Positions 28,832-37,533 of a DNA stretch of 64,000 nt are shown piece by piece. Position numbers and translations under genes: made by a program. How positions within the stretch are numbered: the stretch's first letter is position 1; each line of letters opens with the position of its first letter. The notes under the pieces were generated by a model. That model was given only the letters and a program-made list of their open reading frames with translations, did not search any database and was not told the DNA's origin. Origin of the DNA: Mucilaginibacter cryoferens (GTDB lineage: Bacteria; Bacteroidota; Bacteroidia; Sphingobacteriales; Sphingobacteriaceae); assembly GCF_014205845.1 (NCBI RefSeq), contig NZ_JACHCR010000001.1, positions 682,001 through 746,000 of the forward strand, read 5' to 3'.

Positions 28832-29488
28832 ATGGCACTATACAGGTTCAGGGTTACTTTCGAAGATTATGATGATGTGATGCGTGAGATTGATGTAAAA
28901 TCGAATCAAACCTTCGAAGATTTACACCGCGCAATACACCAGTCAACCGGTTATAATCCCGAATTTTCTTCATCTTTTTATATCAGCAATGATCAGTGGA
29001 TGAAGGGCGAAGAAATCACTTACTTACCCAATCAAAAAAGAAAAGATCGTGGCATTTCATTAATGACCAACGTAAAGTTATTGAGCTTTATTGACGATCC
29101 GCACCAAAAATTTTACTATACTTTTAATTTCGACCGCCCATTTGATTTTCACGTAGAGTTGATGAAGATTATTCTTGACGAAACACCGGGTACCACCTAC
29201 CCTGCCGTTATAAAATCGGTTGGCGAGGCACCAAAACAGTTTGGCAATGTATTTATGCCTGCGGCAACGGCGGCCGCGCCTGATGAAGATTTCGACTTTT
29301 TAAACGAAATGGCCTTTAACCCCGAAGATGCCGAAGACTTTTCTGAAGTTACCGACATGGGTACAGACCTACCCGAAGAAAAAGCAGAAGAGAGCGAGGA
29401 TGAAGACGATGAGTTTGGCAACGAATTTGCCGATGACGAAGGCTTTGATGACGACGAAAAACCACATCGCGGTGGTGATGATTATTAA
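28832..29488 (+). CDS. Plasmid pRiA4b ORF-3-like (IS1096 passenger) protein
   Basis: A 218-aa protein. The N-terminal domain (1-150) shows the family pattern YRFRVTFEDYDDVMREIDV and FEDLHRAIHQSTGYN, ending in a helical cap. The last 70 residues are very acidic, with runs of Glu/Asp (EESEDEDDEFGNE). This family is named from a plasmid gene and IS1096, but chromosomal orphans are common in Bacteroidota. No transposase or terminal repeats were seen here. The function is unknown. The gene ends about 28 bp before a perfect 27-bp palindromic element. Confidence 0.75.
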   Translation: MALYRFRVTFEDYDDVMREIDVKSNQTFEDLHRAIHQSTGYNPEFSSSFYISNDQWMKGEEITYLPNQKRKDRGISLMTNVKLLSFIDDPHQKFYYTFNFDRPFDFHVELMKIILDETPGTTYPAVIKSVGEAPKQFGNVFMPAATAAAPDEDFDFLNEMAFNPEDAEDFSEVTDMGTDLPEEKAEESEDEDDEFGNEFADDEGFDDDEKPHRGGDDY

Positions 29489-29515
29489 TACTTAAATATA
29501 GAATTATATTAGCCT

Positions 29516-29597
29516 CGTCATTGCGAAGAACGAAGCAATCCCCGATATACAAAGCCGACAGGCAAAGTTTGGGATTGCTTCGTTCTTCGCAATGACG
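29516..29597. repeat. Palindromic dispersed repeat, copy 2
   Basis: Perfect 27-bp inverted repeat, left arm 29516-29542 (CGTCATTGCGAAGAACGAAG, then CAATCCC) and right arm 29571-29597, with a 28-nt spacer. The same words occur at 5027-5128 near dnaE. No gene inside; it sits 16 nt upstream of miaA. Confidence 0.88.
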
Positions 29598-29613
29598 TTT
29601 TTATATAAACCCC

Positions 29614-30534
29614 ATGTCGCCACCAAACAAAACCCTTATTGTAATTGCCGGCCCAACTGCTATTGGCAAAACAGCAGCAGCAATTGAAGTGGCCAAACAC
29701 TTTAACACAGTAGTGGTATCGGCCGATTCGAGGCAGTTTTTTAGGGAGATGAGTATTGGTACAGCCAAACCCAGCGCAGACGAACTGGCACAGGTAAAGC
29801 ACTATTTTATTGATTCGCATGGTGTAACCGAACCATTTTCGGTAGGCGATTTTGAAAAGCAGGGACTTGTATTACTCGATGAATTATTTAAAACACACGA
29901 TCATGTTATTTTGGCAGGTGGCTCGGGCTTGTACATCAAAGCTATCTGCGAAGGCTTTGACGACCTGCCAACTGCCGATCCATCTATCCGCGAGAAACTG
30001 AACCAGAAATTGGAAGAAAAAGGGATAGCACACTTACAAGAGAAATTAAAACAGGCAGACCCTGTTTATTACCATGAGGTTGACCTTGGCAATCCACAAA
30101 GAATTATAAGAGCACTGGAGGTTTTTGAAAGTTCGGGCCTGCCTATTTCATCGTACAGGCAGGCTACGGTTAATAAACGCCCCTTCCGTATCGTTAAACT
30201 GGCCTTAAACATGCCACGAGAGTTGCTGTACAAACGCATTAACCTTAGGGTTGATATGATGCTGCAACAAGGTTTATTGGCAGAGGCAGAGTCGCTGCTC
30301 CCCTATCGCCATTTAAACGCGTTGAATACAGTAGGTTATTCTGAAATATTTGATTACCTGGACGGTAATACAACGCTCGACAAAGCGGTGGAGATGATAA
30401 AACAAAATACCAGGCGATTTGCCAAAAGGCAACTCACCTGGTTTCGTAAAGATCAGTCTTTTATCTGGCTGGATGCCGGAACACCCGGTTTAGTGGCAAA
30501 AATGGTTGAAGCTGTTGAAAGCCCGTTACGATAA
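29614..30534 (+). CDS. miaA: tRNA dimethylallyltransferase
   Basis: A 306-aa enzyme that prenylates A37 of tRNAs reading UNN codons. The P-loop GPTAIGKT is at residues 13-20, and [18 protein letters not shown] is the isopentenyl transfer signature. [14 protein letters not shown] and [13 protein letters not shown] complete the fold. Its stop overlaps the end of the convergent rmlA by 9 bp. No promoter was seen apart from the palindromic repeat upstream. Confidence 0.96.
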   Translation: MSPPNKTLIVIAGPTAIGKTAAAIEVAKHFNTVVVSADSRQFFREMSIGTAKPSADELAQVKHYFIDSHGVTEPFSVGDFEKQGLVLLDELFKTHDHVILAGGSGLYIKAICEGFDDLPTADPSIREKLNQKLEEKGIAHLQEKLKQADPVYYHEVDLGNPQRIIRALEVFESSGLPISSYRQATVNKRPFRIVKLALNMPRELLYKRINLRVDMMLQQGLLAEAESLLPYRHLNALNTVGYSEIFDYLDGNTTLDKAVEMIKQNTRRFAKRQLTWFRKDQSFIWLDAGTPGLVAKMVEAVESPLR

Positions 30535-31386
30535 CAGGCTTTGCAAATAAGCGCCATAACCACTCTTTATATACTTTTGCACCAGCACTTTCAATTGTTC
30601 ATCATCAATAAACCCACGACGGTAGGCAACTTCTTCAATACATCCTATTTTGGTCGACTGGCGCTTTTCTATCACGCGTACATACTCCGTAGCATCGCTT
30701 AACGAATCAAATGTACCGGTATCCAGCCACGCTGTGCCCTTATCCATAACCCCTACATGTAAATTATCCTGCTCCAGGTAAAACTTGTTTACATCGGTTA
30801 TTTCGTACTCACCACGCGGTGATGGTTCCAGGTCTTTGGCTATCTGAATAACGCTGTTATCATAAAAATATAATCCCGGTACCGCGAATTTTGATTTTGG
30901 GCTGAGTGGTTTTTCTTCAATAGACAAAGCTTTAAACTCATCATCAAACTCTACCACCCCGTATCTTTCCGGATCGGCAACATGGTAGGCAAAAATGGCA
31001 GCGCCATCCACATCATTAAAACTACGAATCAACTCCGGGAAACCTGTGCCATAAAATATATTATCGCCCAAAATAAGGGCTACTTTATCATCGCCGATAA
31101 ATTTCTCGCCAATAACAAAGGCCTGGGCAAGCCCGTTTGGCTTTTCTTGTATCGCGTACTCAAATCTACATCCCAGCTCGGCGCCATCACCCAAAAGGCG
31201 TACAAAGCCCGGGTTATCTTCGGCCGTGGTGATGATCAGGATCTCCTTAATATCGGCCTGCATTAAAACAGATAGCGGATAATAGATCATCGGTTTATCA
31301 TATATCGGCATCAGTTGCTTACTTATTGCCCTCGTAATTGGATAAAGTCTTGTGCCCGATCCGCCCGCTAAAATGATACCTTTCAT
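30526..31386 (-). CDS. rmlA: Glucose-1-phosphate thymidylyltransferase
   Basis: A 286-aa nucleotidyltransferase: [18 protein letters not shown] (motif GGSGTRLYP at 8-16), [11 protein letters not shown] and LGDNIFYG. It makes dTDP-glucose, the first step to dTDP-rhamnose. It lies at the outer edge of the glycan locus and is split from rmlC and rmlD by the plus-strand cysD-cysN-orphan block. rmlB was not found. Its 3' end overlaps miaA by 9 bp. Confidence 0.96.
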   Translation of the reverse strand: MKGIILAGGSGTRLYPITRAISKQLMPIYDKPMIYYPLSVLMQADIKEILIITTAEDNPGFVRLLGDGAELGCRFEYAIQEKPNGLAQAFVIGEKFIGDDKVALILGDNIFYGTGFPELIRSFNDVDGAAIFAYHVADPERYGVVEFDDEFKALSIEEKPLSPKSKFAVPGLYFYDNSVIQIAKDLEPSPRGEYEITDVNKFYLEQDNLHVGVMDKGTAWLDTGTFDSLSDATEYVRVIEKRQSTKIGCIEEVAYRRGFIDDEQLKVLVQKYIKSGYGAYLQSLLS

Positions 31387-31711
31387 AAATTGATTAGGTG
31401 TGTGAACTTATTTTCTAAAAATAGTTATTTTTTTATTGTTCAATTATATTATGCTGCGACAATCTCCTTTAAGTAACAACTACTATGCCTTTTAACGGGC
31501 GTTGCAGCTACAAAGTAGGTACATATAACGCTATCGGCAAACTTATAATTTATCCGGCTAAAATAAATACAATATCAACCATTAATATTACCGGTTGGGT
31601 AAAAGTTAAAATCCATTTAAAAGCCTCAACATTAGCATAAAATTACTAATATTGCAGTTTAAATGCTAAATACTACTATTTAGGTGGATTTAGCGGGTTT
31701 TAAAGGTTAGC
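31387..31711. other. Divergent rmlA/cysD intergenic region
   Basis: A 325-bp spacer with both promoters. Near cysD, CTAAATA (31666-31672) can pair with TATTTAG (31677-31683), while GCTAAAT (31665-31671) can instead pair with ATTTAGC (31688-31694). These are mutually exclusive. No clear -7 element was recognised. Confidence 0.4.
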
Positions 31712-32617
31712 ATGCACAAATATTATCTTACTCATCTGCAGGAATTAGAATCGGAAGCCATTTACGTAATAAGGGAAGTGGTTGCCCAATTTGATCGCCC
31801 TGCTATACTGTTCTCTGGCGGTAAAGACTCCATTGTTATTACCCATCTGGCTCAAAAAGCCTTCTGGCCGGCTAAAATACCTATGCCACTTATCCATATA
31901 GATACCGGGCATAACTTTCCCGAAACCATGGAGTTTAGGGATAAACTGGTTGACAAGTTAGGCGTACAGCTTATTGTAGGCTCGGTACAGGATGCTATTA
32001 ACAATGGCCGTGCGGTTGAAGAAAGCGGCATTAATGCCAGCCGTAACGAATTGCAGATCGTATCGCTACTGGATACCATCGAAACGCATAAAATTGATGC
32101 AGCTATTGGTGGCGCCCGCCGCGACGAGGAAAAAGCACGTTCAAAAGAGCGCTTTTTTTCGCACCGTGATGAGTTTGGCCAGTGGGACCCTAAAAATCAA
32201 CGCCCAGAATTGTGGAACATTTTTAACGGTCGTAAGCGTATGGGCGAACATTTTCGCGTATTCCCCATCAGTAACTGGACCGAGATGGATATCTGGAATT
32301 ATATTTTACAGGAAAATATTGATATCCCTTCGTTGTACTTTGCACACAATCGTAACGCTGTTTACCGCGATGGCACCTGGTTACCGGCATCGGAGTTTTT
32401 ATCCCTGCGCGATGGCGAATTTGTAGAAAACAAACTTATGCGTTTCCGTACCCTGGGCGATATTACCATTACCGGTGGTATTGAATCTGACGCCGACACA
32501 TTGGAGAAAATTGTTGCCGAAGTATCTGCCACCCGCAGTACCGAACGCGGCAACCGCAGCGATGATAAACGCTCGGATACATCCATGGAAGACAGGAAAA
32601 AACAAGGTTATTTTTAA
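31712..32617 (+). CDS. cysD: Sulfate adenylyltransferase subunit 2
   Basis: A 301-aa PP-loop ATP sulfurylase subunit, with SGGKDS at residues 35-40, the DTGHNFPETMEFRD segment and C-terminal KKQGYF. With CysN it makes adenosine 5'-phosphosulfate from ATP and sulfate, for cysteine synthesis or for polymer sulfation. cysN follows 73 nt downstream. No cysH, cysC or sulfotransferase gene was found, so the downstream use is not shown. Confidence 0.96.
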   Translation: MHKYYLTHLQELESEAIYVIREVVAQFDRPAILFSGGKDSIVITHLAQKAFWPAKIPMPLIHIDTGHNFPETMEFRDKLVDKLGVQLIVGSVQDAINNGRAVEESGINASRNELQIVSLLDTIETHKIDAAIGGARRDEEKARSKERFFSHRDEFGQWDPKNQRPELWNIFNGRKRMGEHFRVFPISNWTEMDIWNYILQENIDIPSLYFAHNRNAVYRDGTWLPASEFLSLRDGEFVENKLMRFRTLGDITITGGIESDADTLEKIVAEVSATRSTERGNRSDDKRSDTSMEDRKKQGYF

Positions 32618-32690
32618 ATTGATCAATCAGCTTTTTAGCTAAAATATATTACGCGAGCCTGGTAACGGGCAACACGTAACTCATTAAATT

Positions 32691-33935
32691 ATGGAACTAT
32701 TACGTTTTACAACAGCCGGCAGTGTAGATGATGGGAAGAGTACCCTCATAGGGCGGCTACTTTACGACTCCAAATCTATTTTTGAGGACCAGATGGAGGC
32801 CGTAAAACAATCGAGCGAAAGGAAAGGATTACAGCACATCGATCTATCATTGCTTACCGATGGTCTGCGTTCTGAAAGGGAGCAAGGGATCACCATTGAT
32901 GTTGCGTACCGTTACTTTGCCACCCCAAAACGTAAATTTATTATTGCCGATACCCCGGGCCATATTCAATACACCCGCAACATGGTTACAGGCGCATCAA
33001 CAGCCAATTTGGCTTTGGTGCTGATAGATGCCCGCAAAGGTGTGGTTGAGCAAACCTGCCGCCACTCTTTTATAGCTTCGCTGTTAAAAATTCCTCATAT
33101 TATTGTTTGTATCAATAAAATGGATCTGGTAGAATACTCGGAAGAGACCTACAACAAGGTTGTTGAACAATACAATGATTTTGCATCAAAAATTGATGTT
33201 ACCGATATCCGTTTTGTACCTATCAGCGCTTTAGAAGGCGATAACGTGGTAAACGACTCTGTAAACATGCCCTGGTATAAAGGCGAAAGCTTGTTACATA
33301 CGTTAGAAACCATCCACATCAGCAGCGACGAAAACCATGCCGATGCACGTTTCCCGGTGCAAACGGTGATCCGTCCGCATGCTGCGGAGTATCATGATTA
33401 CCGTGGTTATGCAGGCCGTATTGCAGGTGGCATATTTAAACCCGGCGATAAAATTACCGTGTTGCCTTCGGGCTTAACATCGGCCATTAAATCTATCGAC
33501 ACATTTTCGGGTCCGGTTGAAGAGGCTTTTGCGCCAATGTCTGTTTCTATTACTTTGGAAGATGATATTGATGTGAGTCGCGGCGATATGATTGTTAAAG
33601 ACGACAGCGAACCATTTGTAAGCCAGGATCTGGAAGTAATGCTTTGCTGGATGGGTAGCCGTGGACCGCGCCCAGGCGCTAAATATCACCTGAAAAATAC
33701 TACCCGCGAGGTAATGGCCATTATTAAAGAGGTTTATTACAAGCTGGATATTAATACCATGGAAAAACAGGAAAATGCCGGCGATATTAAAATGAACGAA
33801 ATGGCCCGTGTACGCCTGCGTACAACCCAGCCTCTTGTTTTTGACGAATACCGCAAAAACCGCATTACCGGCTCATTAATTTTAGTTGACGAAGCTACTA
33901 ATGAAACAGTGGCTGCCGGAACTATACTATTATAG
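32691..33935 (+). CDS. cysN: Sulfate adenylyltransferase subunit 1 (GTPase)
   Basis: A 414-aa EF-Tu-like GTPase. P-loop GSVDDGKS lies at 10-17, with DTPGHIQYTRNMVTGAS and NKMDLVEYS. The C-terminal barrel domains end near the stop. E. coli CysN is about 475 aa, and no C-terminal APS kinase fusion is present. GTP hydrolysis drives APS formation by CysD. It is followed by a strong terminator, so cysDN is a two-gene unit. Confidence 0.95.
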   Translation: MELLRFTTAGSVDDGKSTLIGRLLYDSKSIFEDQMEAVKQSSERKGLQHIDLSLLTDGLRSEREQGITIDVAYRYFATPKRKFIIADTPGHIQYTRNMVTGASTANLALVLIDARKGVVEQTCRHSFIASLLKIPHIIVCINKMDLVEYSEETYNKVVEQYNDFASKIDVTDIRFVPISALEGDNVVNDSVNMPWYKGESLLHTLETIHISSDENHADARFPVQTVIRPHAAEYHDYRGYAGRIAGGIFKPGDKITVLPSGLTSAIKSIDTFSGPVEEAFAPMSVSITLEDDIDVSRGDMIVKDDSEPFVSQDLEVMLCWMGSRGPRPGAKYHLKNTTREVMAIIKEVYYKLDINTMEKQENAGDIKMNEMARVRLRTTQPLVFDEYRKNRITGSLILVDEATNETVAAGTILL

Positions 33936-33984
33936 GCTACACCTGTTTAAAAAATGCATGTTTAATTTACCTATAAATATACGG

Positions 33985-34015
33985 AAGCCCGGTTTTAAAG
34001 AGCCGGGCTTTTTTT
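33985..34015 (+). terminator. Terminator after cysN
   Basis: Stem AAGCCCGG (33985-33992) with CCGGGCTT (34003-34010), then TTTTT. Confidence 0.92.
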
Positions 34016-34070
34016 ATAAATTGGGCATTCGTGCAACCTGCTAAAGTTGCGTGGCTAAACCCATTACCCT

Positions 34071-34595
34071 ATGCACAGTGCCCCTTCTTCAAATAACAAC
34101 ATTAAGGTTAATAATGCCGGGCTTGTTCTCATCAATAGCTATATACTATTACTATTTGAACGATTACACCTGCTAAGCGAAAATTTAAATGTAATAATAA
34201 ACCCGGCTCTTGCGGTAAAAACGCTAAATTTTATAGCTCTCGGGATTGAAGCGAATGCTGAACTAAACACTCCTTTATGTAAGCTGCTATGCAGTGTACC
34301 TCAAAGCCAGAATTTAACCGGCGCAAGCGAGCTATTACCAGAACAGATTGAATTGATAAATGGCCTTATAAACGCAATGATAGACCATTGGCCGGCTATT
34401 GGGAATAGTAGCATAGATGGCTTCAGGGGCAATTGGCTTGTGAGGGATGGCTTGCTTACGGAGTATGAAGATAAGTGGGAATTAACCGTTGAAAAACGGG
34501 CTTATGACTTACTTATCTATAAATCGCCGTTTTCCTTTTCAATCATTAAGTTTCATTGGATGCAAAAGCCCTTACATGTTAATTGGCTGTATTGA
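34071..34595 (+). CDS. Orphan C-terminal domain of contractile injection system tape-measure protein
   Basis: A 174-aa protein. Its body matches the conserved C-terminal region of Bacteroidota contractile injection tape-measure proteins (Pfam CIS_TMP): NNAGLVLINSYILLLFERL, ALAVKTLNFIA, LNTPLCKLLCSVP, MIDHWPAIGNSSIDGFRGNW and VEKRAYDLLIYKSPFSFSII, ending KPLHVNWLY. True tape measures are much longer and sit among sheath, tube and baseplate genes. None of these is here. The gene is isolated between the cysN terminator and rmlD on the opposite strand. It may be a remnant or a stand-alone domain. The family call is by recalled motif pattern and is moderately sure. Confidence 0.7.
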   Translation: MHSAPSSNNNIKVNNAGLVLINSYILLLFERLHLLSENLNVIINPALAVKTLNFIALGIEANAELNTPLCKLLCSVPQSQNLTGASELLPEQIELINGLINAMIDHWPAIGNSSIDGFRGNWLVRDGLLTEYEDKWELTVEKRAYDLLIYKSPFSFSIIKFHWMQKPLHVNWLY

Positions 34596-34685
34596 TAGCC
34601 GTAACATATTTAAAAAACATTGCCTTTTCTTCAGAGCCCCCGGGTTTCACCACTCAGCGCGATGCAAAAAAAACAAAGCTTTAAA

Positions 34686-35567
34686 CTAAAGATTCCCTTT
34701 AATTGGCTTTGGATTTAGCTTTTCTAAGCAATCCACCAAACTATCGCGCCAGTAAGGTATTTCTATATTGAAAGTTGATTTGATCTTTGCCTTGTCCATT
34801 ACCGAATAGGCCGGTCGTTGGGCCTTGGTTGGGTACTCGGCTGTACGGATTGGCAGTACCTTTACTTCTGTTTGCGAGATATCAAATATAGCCTTGGCAA
34901 AATCGTACCATGATGCTACTCCCTCGTTACTGTAATTATAAATGCCGTAGCTTTCATTACCAGATGCGATGATATCAAGAATACATACTGCCAAATCTAT
35001 AGCATAGGTTGGCGTACCCACCTGGTCGGCAATTATTTTAAGCAAATCTCGTTCGGCACCCAGCTTAAGCATGGTTTTAGTGAAATTGGCAGCATACTCA
35101 GAATACAGCCAGCTGGTGCGAATAATGTAATGCTCATCCAACAATTGGGTAATCAACTGCTCCCCTTCCAGTTTGGTAAGGCCATAGATGCCTATCGGAT
35201 CGGTGGTGTCATCTTCGCTCAGCGGATGAGGTTTATCGCCTCTAAAAACAAAATCTGTAGAGATATGGATTAGCTTTGCACCAAATTGCCTGCATACAGC
35301 TGCCAGGTTACCGGCACCCGTTTTATTGATTAAACGTGCCTGTTCAACCTCATCTTCTGCTTTATCAACAGCAGTATAGGCTGCGCAATTAATGGCAAAA
35401 GAGGGTTTGTATTTTTCAAAACAAGCTACCAACGATGCCGTATCTGCAACACTGGCTTCTGCCGATGAAGCGAAATAGACATTTTTTATTCCTCTGTCGG
35501 AGGCTACTTTTCTGAGGCATTGCCCTAATTGGCCCAAGCCTCCTAATACTACAATATTTTGCATCAT
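34686..35567 (-). CDS. rmlD: dTDP-4-dehydrorhamnose reductase
   Basis: A 293-aa short-chain dehydrogenase. NAD(P) loop GGLGQLGQCL near the start, NCAAYTAVDKAE, active-site YGLTKLEGE (YxxxK) and IIRTSWLYSE are all RmlD signatures. It reduces dTDP-4-dehydro-L-rhamnose to dTDP-L-rhamnose. It starts 7 nt after the rmlC stop, so the two are co-transcribed. It ends 91 nt from the orphan tape-measure gene. Confidence 0.95.
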   Translation of the reverse strand: MMQNIVVLGGLGQLGQCLRKVASDRGIKNVYFASSAEASVADTASLVACFEKYKPSFAINCAAYTAVDKAEDEVEQARLINKTGAGNLAAVCRQFGAKLIHISTDFVFRGDKPHPLSEDDTTDPIGIYGLTKLEGEQLITQLLDEHYIIRTSWLYSEYAANFTKTMLKLGAERDLLKIIADQVGTPTYAIDLAVCILDIIASGNESYGIYNYSNEGVASWYDFAKAIFDISQTEVKVLPIRTAEYPTKAQRPAYSVMDKAKIKSTFNIEIPYWRDSLVDCLEKLNPKPIKGNL

Positions 35568-35574
35568 TCAGCGC

Positions 35575-36129
35575 TTAAAAGCCTAGATCGGCTACGTCTT
35601 TTAAAAACGGGAGCTCTTTATCTTTATCAGAAACATTAAGGTCATCGGTACTCATCAACCAGTTGATGTTGATTTCCGGATCGGCATAATGCAAACCACC
35701 TTCTGATTGCTTATTGTAATAGTTATCGCATTTATACTGAAAAACAGCACTATCGCTCAATACAATAAAACCATGCGCAAAGCCCCGGGGGATAAAAAAT
35801 TGCTGATTATTTTCGGCAGAGAGCAACACACTTTCGTATTTACCATAAGTTGCCGAACCACTACGGAGGTCTACAGCCACATCAAGTACTTCGCCCTGCG
35901 TTACCCTCACAAGTTTAGCCTGAGAATGTTTACCTTTTTGCAGGTGCAAGCCGCGTAAAACACCTTTAGTAGAAAATGACTGATTATCCTGCACAAAATC
36001 TACCGCGTATCCAACAATATCATTAAAAGTATGGGTATTGTAAGATTCAAAGAAGTATCCTCTGTCATCGTTAAAAACACGCGGTGTTAAAATTATAAGC
36101 CCCTCGATAGAGGTTTTTGTAATGGTCAT
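35575..36129 (-). CDS. rmlC: dTDP-4-dehydrorhamnose 3,5-epimerase
   Basis: A 184-aa cupin-like epimerase. LRGLHLQKGKHSQAKLVRV holds the catalytic His region, and FIPRGFAHGFIVLSD is the second signature. It acts between RmlB and RmlD in dTDP-rhamnose synthesis. It forms an operon with rmlD. The 125-nt spacer to manC holds a 13-bp inverted repeat at 36178-36242. Confidence 0.96.
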   Translation of the reverse strand: MTITKTSIEGLIILTPRVFNDDRGYFFESYNTHTFNDIVGYAVDFVQDNQSFSTKGVLRGLHLQKGKHSQAKLVRVTQGEVLDVAVDLRSGSATYGKYESVLLSAENNQQFFIPRGFAHGFIVLSDSAVFQYKCDNYYNKQSEGGLHYADPEININWLMSTDDLNVSDKDKELPFLKDVADLGF

Positions 36130-36177
36130 ATATCTATTTATAGACGCAAAGGTATTAATTTTGGGTGATTAGGTTGA

Positions 36178-36242
36178 GGTTGATTAGGTTCGACTTTCGA
36201 TATAAAAGTCATATTTCAAATCTACTCTTAACCTAATCAACC
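36178..36242. repeat. 13-bp inverted repeat upstream of rmlC
   Basis: GGTTGATTAGGTT (36178-36190) and AACCTAATCAACC (36230-36242) are perfectly complementary. A further related word GGTGATTAGGTTG is at about 36164-36176. It lies in the spacer between manC and rmlC. Confidence 0.75.
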
Positions 36243-36254
36243 ACTTGCATGCCT

Positions 36255-37340
36255 TTAAATATATTTAGCGCCAAACTTGCTTTTCACATCGGCAACTACC
36301 TGTTTCACGTTCTGCTCTTCGCTTCGCGGACAAATCATCAGGGTATTGTTTGATTCAACCACAATAAAATCATGTAATCCTTTTAATATCACCAATTTTT
36401 CGCCAGGTACGTTTACCATACAGTTTGAAGAATCGTACATGATAACCTTCTCTGAAGGAATAACGGCATTGCCTACATAATCTTTATCAGCCAGGTCATA
36501 AATAGACGCCCAGGTGCCCAGATCGCTCCAGCCAAATTCTGATGGCAGCACATAAACATTATCAGCTTTTTCCATCACCCCATAATCAATAGAAATATTT
36601 ACACATTGCTGGTAAGCTTTATGAATATGTGCCTTTTCCTCTTCTGTATTATAAACAGGCCTGGCATCTGCAAATATTTCATGCATCTCTGGCAAAAAGG
36701 AATCAAATGCTTTTACAATTGCCTTTGCAGACCATACAAAAATACCGGCATTCCATAAAAAGTCTCCGCTTTGGATAAAGGTTTTGGCTATATCAAGCGT
36801 AGGTTTTTCGGTAAAGGTTTTAACTTTATGAAAATCTTCGTTAATGGTGTTATCGGTATACTGAATATAACCGTAACCCGTATCTGGCCTTGATGGCTTT
36901 ATGCCCAATGTTACAAGGCAATCATTTGCTGTAGCTGTCTCCAATGATTTAAGAATAGAACTTACAAAACCGTCCTCATCCAGTATCTGCTGATCTGATG
37001 GAGCTACAACTATGGCTGCATTGGGGTTTAAGCTTTCTATTTTAAAACAACCATAGGCTACGCAAGGGGCTGTGTTACGCATTACCGGTTCGGTTAGTAT
37101 TTGCTGGTCTTCCATATCCGGAAGCTGCGCTTTTACCAATTTGGTATAATTCTCGTTGGTTACAATGTAGATATTTTCTTTCGGACAAACTTTCAAAAAG
37201 CGCTCGTAGGTGTTTTGTATCAAGGTTTTGCCGGTTCCAAGAATATCGATAAATTGTTTAGGGTGCGAAGTGCGGCTTATCGGCCAAAAACGGCTACCTA
37301 TCCCGCCTGCCATGATGATGGCATAATAGTTTTTGTTCAT
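36255..37340 (-). CDS. manC: Mannose-1-phosphate guanylyltransferase
   Basis: A 361-aa GDP-mannose pyrophosphorylase without the C-terminal isomerase domain. GGIGSRFWPISRTSHPKQF is the nucleotide-binding motif, and FTEKPTLDIAK, FLWNAGIFVW and EFGWSDLGTW are family motifs. It supplies GDP-mannose, the substrate of the downstream gmd and fcl genes. It is on the same strand as those genes but separated by the DUF1800/DUF1501 pair and lhgO. Confidence 0.95.
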   Translation of the reverse strand: MNKNYYAIIMAGGIGSRFWPISRTSHPKQFIDILGTGKTLIQNTYERFLKVCPKENIYIVTNENYTKLVKAQLPDMEDQQILTEPVMRNTAPCVAYGCFKIESLNPNAAIVVAPSDQQILDEDGFVSSILKSLETATANDCLVTLGIKPSRPDTGYGYIQYTDNTINEDFHKVKTFTEKPTLDIAKTFIQSGDFLWNAGIFVWSAKAIVKAFDSFLPEMHEIFADARPVYNTEEEKAHIHKAYQQCVNISIDYGVMEKADNVYVLPSEFGWSDLGTWASIYDLADKDYVGNAVIPSEKVIMYDSSNCMVNVPGEKLVILKGLHDFIVVESNNTLMICPRSEEQNVKQVVADVKSKFGAKYI

Positions 37341-37482
37341 GTGTAATTTTAAGAATTAAGCTGAATATATCATAATCAAAAATGATCAACAATTTGGACT
37401 AAAATACGTTAACAATTCAACAAACCAGTAGTTTTGTTATAAAATATTTAATAAGTAAACTCCTCATCCTTAAGTACAAAAA

Positions 37483-37510
37483 AATCCCGGCCAAATTAAT
37501 ACCCGGGATT
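37483..37510 (-). terminator. Terminator of DUF1501 gene
   Basis: Stem AATCCCGG (37483-37490) and CCGGGATT (37503-37510), followed on the minus strand by a run of T. It separates the DUF1501 gene from manC. Confidence 0.88.
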
Positions 37511-37533
37511 GGTTTATCAAAAGCAAATATTTA

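Noticed and set aside
31485..31640. 51-codon plus-strand frame before cysD
   Set aside because: Composition looks random, no start signal, and it overlaps the leader hairpins.
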